Source: Diadema setosum (lineage: Eukaryota; Echinodermata; Echinoidea; Diadematoida; Diadematidae). From it: a stretch of 64,000 nt of DNA. Location: positions 14,999,820 through 15,063,819 of the forward strand of contig NC_092697.1 of the NCBI RefSeq assembly GCF_964275005.1, in the 5' to 3' direction. A program made the position numbers and the translations under genes. The notes below the pieces were generated by a model. That model saw nothing but the letters and a program-made list of their open reading frames with translations. It was not told the DNA's origin and did not search any database. Numbering within the stretch: position 1 is the first letter of the stretch; each line of letters starts with the position of its first letter. Shown piece after piece: positions 49,601 through 61,600 of this stretch.

Positions 49601-52600
49601 ACGTCATTGTACAGTATTGCTAATTCTGCCCCTGTGTGCCGGAGACAAGTGAAAAATTTGGTAGAAAGAAATGAATTTCTGAAACACTTTGCAATAAATG
49701 ACATTGTGAATATTGCAAAATCAAGCTCACAGACTGTAGGGAAGTAGTGATGTCTCCTCATACATAACATACACAGGAAAATTACCGCACTTTCAATACA
49801 TTTTGCAGAATTTGTAATTATTGGCCAATTTTGGAAGTTGACTGATGTTTGCAAAGTCACCTGATATTTGCAAAAGGGTCAACTCTGACAAAATATTGTC
49901 TTATTTTATAAAATTCTCAATACCACTGGGTATTGTCCCTATCTGGGAAAAATCACTGAATTTTCTTCCAGAAAAGGATAACAACTATTTCCTCACATTG
50001 TCAATGTGGTTATCAAAGGTGAATTTGACAACTTGTGAAATTGTCTTGCAAGTCCCAATTTGTGAAATGTTATACTCATGTACTGTATACTCATGGAGTA
50101 TACAGTAATATGCTCAGTGATTTCTGACCCCAGTAAATGTCCTGTTACATCTGTTCATAACGCACACAAACATCCACTGCGATGTTAGAGGGGGGAAAAT
50201 CGCATTTGCTGTGGACAGATTTGAAAACATAGCTCCAAATGAAACATTGCATTAAAATTTGCCTTTTTTCTTTTTTTTTTTCGTCTCTAATAGTAAATGG
50301 GAAACCTGCTCAACCCTAAGCTGTTCATAATTTTGTGCAAAAGGACAGCAGAAATACTTTGCTAATTCTGAAAAGACTCAATTCACAAAAAAAACTAGAA
50401 ATGTCGCTTTGGCGACTGGTATGCCTCCACCATAATGCATGATTTTCCCAATAGGTCTAGATAGTACATGTGGACAATGTGTGATTACATTTTCACAAAA
50501 TTGGCAAAATATTGAAATGACAAGTTTGTCACAAATGTGTTGAATGTTCACCTTCCTTGACCTAGGTTTAATTGGATGAATAGGAGAGCATGTATCTAGG
50601 GACTTTAACTTGACATTGACCCATTCATACATTTAGGCATTGAGTAATTTTCAAGGTACAGATGTGGAGAAAAAGTGCAATTTCTGAATTGAATAGTAAA
50701 TTGTTACCATTTTCATCTGGCCCTTGACCCTAAAATTCATAAGATAATTACTTTCAGGTAGAACATGCATAATATGTACTAAGTTTCAAAATAACTTGAG
50801 CCACTTCCGAGATATGGAGGAAAAAGTTTGTTCAGCACTTTCACTTGATCTTTGACCTTTTGTCCTTTGAGGCAAAAAAAGAAGAAAAAAAAAACTTTCC
50901 AGAGAATTTCTATTAGGTTACACACGCATACACCAAGTGTAAAAAAAATAACCCTGCTGGCATTGCATAAATATGAGGGTAATAGTAAAATTTTGAAGTC
51001 TTGCACTTGACCTTTGACCCCTGACCTTTGACCCCATGAACCCTACATTCTCTAGATAATCACTTCCAGTCAGTACATGTATATACTATGTTCCATGAAG
51101 ATACCTTGAACAATTTTCCAAGGTACGGAGAAAAAAAAGAAGTTTTAATATTTTTACTTGACCTTTTGACCTTTGACCTTTGACCTCATGACCCAAACTT
51201 TCACCAGAGAATCTTAATTGGGTAATACATGTATACACTAAGTTTCAAGAAAATATCTTCAGGCATTCAATAGATATGGTGGAAATAGTGAAATTTTATG
51301 TATTTGACCCTGACCTTTTGACCTTTGACCTCATGACCCAAACTTTCACCAGAGAATCTTAATTGGGTAATACATGTATACACTAAGTTTCAAGAAAATC
51401 TCTTCAGGCATTCAATAGATATGGTGGAAATAGTGAAATTTTATGTATTTGACCCTGACCTTTTGACCTTTGACCTTTGACCTCATGACCCAAACTTTCA
51501 CCAGAGAATCTTAATTGGGTAATACAAGTATACACTAAGTTTCAAGAAAATATCTTCAGGCATTCAATAGATATGGTGGAAATAGTGAAATTTTATGTAT
51601 TTGACCTTGACCTTTTGACCTTTCACCTTGAGCATGTGCACCCAAAAGTTGATAGGCACAACTTCACCCCCTAATACACATACATGCCAAGTTTCATTAG
51701 GATACCTCAACAGGTTTTGATAGTTACCTTGTCCACAAAATTCATTACGGACGGACGGAAGGACGGACGGACGGAAGGACGGACGGACGGACGGACGGAC
51801 GGACGGACGGACGGACAACCCGAAAACATAATGCCTCCGGCATCACTTCGTGGCGGAGGCATAACAAAAAAATCAATGCACATTCTATTTGAAACAAATT
51901 GCTTGTAACTCAAAAAACGCTAGCAAAACCTGACAGAAATTACTACTTTTTACTGCTTTTCAGTCCATATTTTGAGCTACAACGCATGACTTTCCTCAAG
52001 TTTTGAATTTTTCATTTGACCACTCATATATCAGTGCCTAAGTGAACTCTTCGCTCGAGGCTTGAGGTTATCATAACAGTTGAAATATGTGAATTCTATT
52101 TCCCCTTTTGTTCCACTGTGTTATTATTACAAGATTGGATCGCAACAACATCTTCATATTTTTGTGACTTACGTGCCTTGCGTGATACTGCAAAGTACTA
52201 GTACTGTCGGAGGCATAACAAAAAAATCAATGCACATTCTATTTGAAACAAATTGCTTGTAACTCAAAAAACGCTAGCAAAACCTGACAGAAATTACTAC
52301 TTTTTACTGCTTTTCAGTCCATATTTTGAGCTACAACGCATGACTTTCCTCAAGTTTTGAATTTTTCATTTGACCACTCATATATCAGTGCCTAAGTGAA
52401 CTCTTCGCTCGAGGCTTGAGGTTATCATAACAGTTGAAATATGTGAATTCTATTTCCCCTTTTGTTCCACTGTGTTATTATTACAAGATTGGATCGCAAC
52501 AACATCTTCATATTTTTGTGACTTACGTGCCTTGCGTGATACTGCAAAGTACTAGTACTGTTACTACAGTTTATGAAACAAGGAAAAAAGACCAGAGAGA

Positions 52601-55600
52601 GAAAAAAAAAAGATCTAGGTTAGGTTCAATTCCATTGTTTGGGCTAAAAACCAATCCACTTCCTTCTGATTAAGTATTTATAAATAGTTTCATGATCCTT
52701 CCTGAAAGCAATGTGAAACTATTTGTCCAACAAAAACACTGACTGAAACTAATATTCCACTTCTTCCCTCCCCATCCCCCCCCCCCCCAAGGCTGGTTGA
52801 GAACAGCCGCTACTTCCTTTAACCCTTCTGTGCGAACGTGGACGGTGCCTACAATGCTATGGGGTTTTCTGTGCCGATTAGTACTCAAAGCATACAAAGA
52901 GTTTTAAAGCTCAGCAAGGGGCTACATAAGCACTTGCTTGATTGCCCGGGGCAAGTGAAAATCATTGAAGTCTAGCAAGTGTTTTAGAACAATAGGAAAA
53001 AAATACTTGCCAAATTGGGCAAAGTAAAAACTTTTGAAGCCACCCCTTTTTCACTTTTTCCCCTTCAAACCTATGAAATCAGCCATACATTAGAAGCTTA
53101 AAGATAGTGACTGTTTAGTGATACAGCACTCGATCAAACCAAGTTTGTTACTCCAATGTACGTGAACATGTGAGTCAATGTGTGCTGTTTATTCAAATGA
53201 TTGTGTTTTATCAAGCCCTTGACTTACATGTGATTTTCTATATCATTTTCCAATATTTTTTGACTTTCTTTTTTGGGCAAGTAAAATTCATGTTTGGGCA
53301 AGCGTTCTGTAACAGTTTGAAAATGTGCTTGCCTGACCGGGCAAGTGGTGTAAAAAAAAAAAAGAAGTTATATAGCACTGTGATTGACTGACCTGTGTTG
53401 CACAGGAACTGGTTGTTAAGACCCGGGTGGTGCACGTCATGTATTGCTGCTGAAAATAACGCTGACATTATTTCTAGGTCTGTGAACACATTCTGCAAAG
53501 AATGGGAAGGACGGTACATTAAACAGACGGTGTCAATAGATGCCTCAACGATGTGACAAGATAGTAATAGTATGCACAATAATAAACGCTTCTTATCATG
53601 ATCACCCTGTTCCTTCTTATTTGATGTGTAAGTGGTGAAAAAAAAAGATATCCTTAGAGATAGCGAAAGCTATACTGGCACGACTCTTTAAATCCCCTAA
53701 ATGATGCCATAAATGCTCTCCTTCCGATTCACACACAAGCTGAAATTGATAAAGAAATATTCATGTATACAAAACAAAGAATGGCCCATCACCATAACCA
53801 CGTTTATCTCAAGATTTACGAATGAGGCCATTGCCCATCTATCAAATACACAAACGGTTCCTGTGAGCGACAGATTTAGAACAGTGTGTTTTCACTTCCT
53901 CTTCCTCATCGCCTGTACAGTGTACACGCATCTCTTACTACATCTAAGATCTACGATGAGCTGTTGACATCATTATAATGGTGACTTCTTTATGGCAATT
54001 GTTCACTCTGATGCACACATTGTACTTTATTTTCTTAGGTGACTATTTCATCACATGTTTCACTGCTTTAGTACTTCAATGCTCCCATATTCTACACTAC
54101 GTATCCTTCCCAGTGCTGTAAAATTTAACCCCTTCATCTCTTAAGTGCAGCTACGTGTAGGAGGGACCGGTGCGGGCATCCCCCCACTGACCTCTAAGGC
54201 GGGCGCCGAGAGAAGATAGTGGGTGGAGTGAACCACGTCAGCTGCATGGGTTTGGTTGTGGTACATGATCTCCCGGTGGTAGTGGTCCTCTAGCGTCATC
54301 ATGTAGACCAGGAACGTCTTCTCCGGGATCTGGAACGTCTTCAGCAGACCCCGGTCCTACAAGGAAGCAAGAAGGATGCATTTTACGTCAATATTTCACG
54401 AGTTTTCATTTACCAATTGTCAAGTACTGGTCTTGGTGGGAGTGGTGATCATGTTGTTGGTGGGGGGAGGGGAGGGATGATGGTGGCAGGTATGGGGGGT
54501 GATGGTGGTAGGTGGGAGGATGATGGTGGTAGGTGGGGGATGATCGATGGTGGTAGGTGGGGGTGATGGTGGTAGGTGGGGGGGGGGTGATGATGGTAGT
54601 TGGGGAGGGGGGACAGAAGGCTCCACAAAAAGATATAAGTTACAAAATTACAACATGATAAATTCAAACATATAGGGGAAACTGACCAGAAATATATAAT
54701 CATCCTGAATGAAAATGAGCAAAGAAAATGAGATTCCATTCAGATGGAATTCCATTTTCTCTTCTCATTTTCATTCATGATAATTACAACGTGTCTGCTT
54801 TGAGCAACACAGTATTCACTTTGTGGGCACAAACTTAATCAACTGTCATATATCAGATCCTATCTATGGGCTAGTAATAGTACTACTGAACAATGATAAC
54901 AATGATAATGAGAAGAAAGAAACAAAGACATTGGACTCACCTCAAATAACCTGTAGATGACTGCTGTTAGAGGTCTGTGACTTGTAATCTCATCAATTTT
55001 GAAGATATCAATACACCACGTATCTAATAGCCTCAACTCCTGTTGGGGAAAAAAAAAGTCTTTTAAAACCTTGTTGGTTGTTGTCATGGATTCCGATTCT
55101 GGCTCTTTCAAAATTTATATTCCTACACCCAGAAGGCAAAGTTGCCAATCCAGTGGTCTGTATGTTACTTCTTACAAAACCTGCAATGAAAAAAAAACTT
55201 GCACTATGGTGAAGAGATCGAAGATAGCTTTCTTGATCATGTTGATAGCTTTTATACTATGCTCCCTCTCTTTAGCAGGCACTTTTATCAATTGGAGTGC
55301 TGGGCACATCCCTATGCGATTAATCTTACACCTGTGCATGGATTATGTTTCAAATTCAATTACCATGTTAAACTATCCTCCGCCCCTTGGCAAGTATTTC
55401 TTGTTTCAAGTAATTGCATTTTCTAAAGTGCCCGACCAACAGAATGAGCTCCTGTAACATTATTCTCTCCGTAGCGAATGGCTGCAACATGGATGAAGCG
55501 CTAACGAGATGTGGAGTGAAGTTCGAACAAACCAATTTGAACAAACTAATCATTGGCATGGATGGTTTACATATAATGCGGAAAAAAAAAACAAGAGAAA

Positions 55601-58600
55601 AAGAAAATGTGATAGATTACTGAAGCACAAAGCAAGACTAGAGCCCTGTCTTATGAAACTTGCAAATGAAATCAATTTCAAATATCATAAACTTGCGATT
55701 GATTTAAACTTGAGATTAATTGCAACTGTCCGTCTCCATATATAGACGAGACTCGACTAGCAATCAGTCTGTGTCAATTGTGTTACTTTTATAACACTGA
55801 CACAAAATGTGTACCTACATGTAACTTTGGTATCTTTGTATTACAAACCTGAGTGGACAACAATACCAAAAAATATATATAAAGAAGATTCAACAAAAAT
55901 TCACTTTTCTAGCATTATGAAAGTGCACTTGACTAATTGCTTTCAGAAAGCAGGGGGAATAATTGCTACCCTTAACATATGTCAGCATCAATTTGATGGA
56001 ATTTGTAATTTTCATGAAAAAAGAATTTTTGTGGAATTCAATCTATATTTTCTTTATATTGTTGTCCACTCACATGTCATAACCTATTGTAGTCTCCTCA
56101 TCCCCTGGTTCCAAATCCAAAACTTAAAAAATTCATAACTTTTGCATCAATTGTCCGATTTTCCTCAAACTTTCACTGATGTGTTATACTAATGTTGCTG
56201 CTTTCACTCAATCCATATTGTTCTTCGGGGTTGCGCTCTTCGGGGTTGCGTTCCCTTTAACGCTCTATTCCTCACCTTCTCAAGGTCGTCCTCCCGCTCC
56301 TTCTTGACGGGCACGCCATACTTGTGCACGGTGGTGTCGTTGGCGAGGCTGTTGTGATGCCGTATCTTCTGTTGTAGCCCCACCCCCTTGACCTTCGTCA
56401 TCTCGTTGGCCTTCAGCAGCTTCTTGGAGGCTGGCACCTTGCTCAGCGGTGAGGGCGAGGGCGCCAGTTCCCTCGCCGATGTCGGAACGGGCACATCGAC
56501 TTCTTGTTGCTTGTCTGTGAGGTGGAATAAAAGAAAAAAAAAATTAAAGTATGTGTAGTATACACCACATATATAGTGAGTCTGAATTAGGACTTAAAAT
56601 TCCCCACAATTTTGTGAGTGGTTAAATTTGCGATAGTGGAGTACATGTAAAGAAAGGAGAAATGTACATGTGCATGTCACTGTCATGTCCAGATCAGTGT
56701 TGATTCGCGAATAGCACCCGACTCGTGATATTTGCGAAAAAATAATAACCTTGTGAAATATATGGCATATACAGTGTAGATAACAAAGATGTGAGGAGAG
56801 AGTTGATGTAAACGTTCGGTGATTACCCTGGGTTTTCAGGAACAGGCAGGTTATCTTCTTCTCTCTGCACGTCATTTTTTTTTTGGATGTGTGCTACTAA
56901 TGTTTTGTTTTGTTTTTGTTTTTGTTTTTGTTTTTTTCTCTCTGCACGTCATTCCATACTGTCACTACCTGCATGAATGTCTTAACCCGTTGAGGACGGT
57001 TTGATTTTGCTACCACACACATTTCCCATAGAAACTTGCCCGAGTGTACTCGGGACTCATCAACAGGTTCAGGACAGTCTTGAGTGGAATCTTACTGAAT
57101 GCCATTCTTCTAACAAAGAAGAAGCTCCGAATTCCAATCAAAAACTTATTCGGAATTCAGACTAATACTGCCTTACATTGCCACTACTGAAATGAAGATT
57201 GACTCAAAGTTCCTCATACGAATGTTGTCACATTTCCTTGTATTGCATGCATCGCCTTTCGGTGCCCATATGGTGTTCTAAAAAAAAGAAAAAAAAAAAA
57301 CGCACCTTCAAAGTATGGTGGATACTCCATTACCATCAATTGTACCGAAACTGGAATCATGTCCACCGCATAGATTGACAAAATAAGGCTGCCACCAGGG
57401 CGATGATGCCCCCACCCCTGTGTAACCTAACTAAAACTCTTTCAATGTGACTGAAAGCGGCAATTTACTTTTCCAAACTAAAACATGGACTTGTATCAAT
57501 CCTATCTCTCGTCCCTTAATATCACAGCCGAACCATATAATGAAAGCAGGAAAACCAAACTCTGTCATCATAAAACTCTCCTTGTCACATGTTGATGAAC
57601 AACAACAACAACAACAACAAAATCAAGTATGAATATCACAAACACAGTCCTGTTCAAATTTCTGAAATGCTTTTGTTCATCTTTGTTTAACAATTATTAC
57701 CATAATCTTATATATCAATACAATTTTTACTACCAAAAAAAAAATACAAGCCCATCACCATAAAACAGAAAGCTTTATTTTTAGCACAAGGAGACAAAAC
57801 TTCAGAGTGTCTGTCTGGCGGCTTTTCAGTGGCAGCATCACGTAAAAGATCCCCCCACCCCAACCTCTAAAAATGGCTCACTTTGACATTTTGTAGAAGG
57901 CAAAGAAAATAAGTGCACAAAAATTAGAATTAGTTCACGAAAGCATGCGTCATCAAGCGATTCTGTGACCAAATAAATGAAATTAAAATAAAGAGAGAAG
58001 AAAACATCCTGTTATGTTAGAGGATTTATTTTATTTGGATGCTAAAACTGGAACAACCAAATATGAACTAGAATAATATATCCTCTGCCTCACACAGCAG
58101 AGGCTATAGTAGATCCACAGGTGATGCCTGTTTCATCTTCTCTTGGTTGGTACAGTCCCTTTGGCAGTGATAAAGAAAAATATTTTCAAACGGAAATCTC
58201 ATCAGGGGCTGATCTGTACCCCTCTCATTCCCCTCGATAAAGCCCGTCTAAAAATAAAGAGTCCCCACGATGCGACAACTATGGGGACGTTTCGACCCTC
58301 TGTGGAGGCGGGAAAGCGACAAAAGGCTATAGCCCCGAGGCCCGGCGGTTCTCCTCGATTTCAGGGTGGCAAATAACGCCCTCTGGGGGGTATCCTCATC
58401 AGCCCGTCTCTTTCGAGGATGGCTACAAGTCTCCCCGTCTCCGTCGCCATGGCGACGACAATCTGGGAGGCAAATTGATGCGGACAAATCTCCCCGATTT
58501 GAAAGTACACTTAGGCGAGGGATATATACATACGCATGTATGCGTATTATCCCTCTCTGCAATGGATAGACTCCACTGATTGTATGTCTTGCAGTCTAAT

Positions 58601-61600
58601 TGCTTCATAACGAGGACTGTGTCTTTGTTTTGTGACAAACTCGTGGCGCAGTAAAACAGGTGCCCACTGTATTGCTGAGTCCGTTTATCTTGGGTCTGCT
58701 TGCTTTTCTGTATCCTGCTCAATGAATAATGCATTTGCTTTTGTGTTCAAAGACGAAACTTGTTCTTATTCTCCTTCCATTTGCACATGGGGGGAGAAGT
58801 AGTTTCAATCAGTCTGTAGTGATAGGAACAAGTCTCTCCTTACATCTTTGTTTCTCCAAACAACACTAACACTTGTAAAGAATGCATCAATTATGATTAT
58901 AATACTAAAATATGTATTCACTTTTTATAGACAGAAATACATATTTCTTTTTCTAACAAAAAAACCCCCCAACAACACTTGTAACTTCAGAGGGCAGGGG
59001 AAATAATACTACCCTTAACAAATGTCAGCAATAATTTGAGGGAATATGTATTTTTCATCAAAAAAAGAAATGTGAAATTCTCTTTAAATTTTCTTCATTT
59101 TGTTCCCCTACTGTGACATCACAACTTGTATCTTTCTTATCTTGCAAGCTGCAATAAATACTGAAATTTGTGAAAAGTGATGTTTTTTGAAGGAATCATC
59201 CAATTTCCTCAAATTTCACTGATGTGTTCTACCATTTCTGTTTTTACTGAAACCACATATATGTTTCAGTTAGATTCCCCTTTAAGGTGTATACTCACCA
59301 ATAAATACCTTGAAGTAATATTCAGAGATCAGGTACTAAACATTAGGTAAAGTTTTAGATGCACACTCACCGATAAATGTTGTGTAGAGGTATTCAGAAA
59401 TCTGGTTCCCTGATTTACTGGTTTCTGAGAAGGCAGACAACTCCCGATTCAGCATTCTTTTGAACTGTGATGGAGGAAAGACACATGCAAATTTCATTCA
59501 TATTACCCACTACTGCAATATCATTACTTTGGATGAACATCAATTTTACCAACAACCATCCCTTCTTGTCGAACCGTTTCATTGGAAAGGACATTCTTCG
59601 AAATGATACACTTGAAAAGGATATCCTCATAGATTTCACATCCAGTACTGCGAGAAAGGAGTATTGCATTTCAACATCATTCACACTGCTGACACACCAT
59701 CAGTGAAAATTTCCTCTTTGTTATCGCCATGGCAACGATGAGCATCATCACCATGACAACTCCAGCATCATCATCATCTTTACCACCTTCATCATCATTG
59801 CCACGGCAACTATAGCTCTTACCATCGGCATCCTTGCGACTGTCGCGTTTTAAAACAGATCAGTAAATCAATCATCATCATATGTCACAACTTAATCATC
59901 GCCATGACAACCACTATCATTTCTATCATCATGGTTACGGCAAACATAAACATCACTTTCTCCATCATTATCACTGGCATTGTCATCACATTGGCAGTCA
60001 CAGGGCTGCCAACATTCCCACATCAAGATCACAGAGGTTCCCAAAACAGCAGTCAGAATGATACTTGCACTTTGCATGCACCTCAATGGACAAAGATAAC
60101 TCTAAACTTGGGGAGACTGTTGTTTTCTTGTCTGGACACAAAAGAGATGTCTGAGCTTTTGGGAAGCTGATTTGCAGAATAGGCCTGTCTTCATTAGGTC
60201 GAGGTTTAAAAATGGTGTGCTATTTTGTGGTGGGAGATTAGTCCGATGTCAAATCAACCTGCTACTTGTGTAATGAAGATGCAAATAGCGTGCTATTTGT
60301 TTGGGGAAATTCCCCCCGAATCTTGGTCTAGTCTGTGAAATATCGCGCTACAAGTAATTTGTGAATTAGCGTGCTATTTGGGTTGCATCTCAATCAGCCC
60401 CAAATTTTCACTATGCCATCATTCAAAAGGCACACTGAGCCCACAGAACTTTATTTAGAGTTCTCTGGCTGAGCGAGTTGAGCCCAGTAATGATGCAAAG
60501 TACACATGCATCAACATTGGGCTAACTTCCCAAGCTTGCTGATTTTGAGCCGATAAGACGTACACTCGTAATATCGGGCTATTTTCCTAAACCGCAAAAT
60601 AGCCCATAGTTTGAACTTCAGTCTGATAACATCCGTAAAGACATGCCTAATGAGGGACACTTGGCCACTCAGATATGATTTTCATTATTCAAGAAGTCAA
60701 TACTCTATGGACCCTAACCCATGACACCGTTGAAAATTTCTTTTTATTAGGTGATCCGAGTATTATACATTATTATTATATTATCATCAAGAGTAGCGAG
60801 CTAAAGAGCCAAAGCTGACTGCAACAGCACAAGAGCCTCTAGAAATTTGGGATTGTGACCGTTATTCATCACCAGGAGAGAGCCAAACTCGAAGGCACTA
60901 TTCTTACCGAGAAATTCAGCGCTGAATAATTCTGTGGATCACTTTGACTGATGACACTGCTCAATTCACCCACTGGCTGTCAGTTTGAAACGTGTATGCA
61001 TAAGCTTCCTCAGAGGGTGCTCCGCTGAGAAGCAGTGATTTCTGCTACCAAATGCCAGTGACAAATTCAGCAATTCATCAACATAATGCATACAATCTAT
61101 CGACTGGTTGAGATGACACTACAGTATTTAAATCAGGAGATTGGGCAGTTGCAGTTATCTGAAAGTGCAATAACTCCTGATTATTAAAGTGTGATTAAAT
61201 CAGCATTCTATTGAGAGTAATCATATCACGTATGGATTGTTTAGGATCTTTCATGCAATAAGTCAAATACACTGTACTAGTTCATCAGTTCTAGCGCCAC
61301 ATGAGACTGCCTGTAATTGGACACAAGATATACACTATGCACTAGAGGGGAAACCAGTTTCAAATCTATCAAAAGTAGGTCAGAACAGATAACCTTCGAA
61401 CAGGAGTGGCCTCCACCCCGCTGATGTGTTCTCTGTCTGTTTTGAAAACTCACATCGATTACCTGTGAAATTATTCTTGAACAGGACACTGATAGGACTT
61501 ACTGTCGAAAATTCAAAAGTGTATTTTGGAGGTAAGAGCTCATATGATATACCTATGATATATCAGCTTTTCCTGTCCATTCGTGTGTGTGTTTGTCTGC

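Larger units (their letters stand above)
50395..51866 (-). mobile_element. Pearl/HINE-like rolling-circle element
   Basis: On the minus strand one end has the hairpin GTCGC-CAAA-GCGAC followed by ATTTCTAG, as at a Helitron-type terminus. The other end has a 9-bp hairpin (ATGCCTCCG / CGGAGGCAT, 51828-51862). Inside are three tandem cores of 145-152 bp with older degenerate units before them, and an (ACGG)n tract. Tandem core plus ACGG plus flanks is the layout of the bivalve pearl elements, classed with Helentron-derived HINEs. The assignment is inferred from layout, not homology. Confidence 0.55.
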
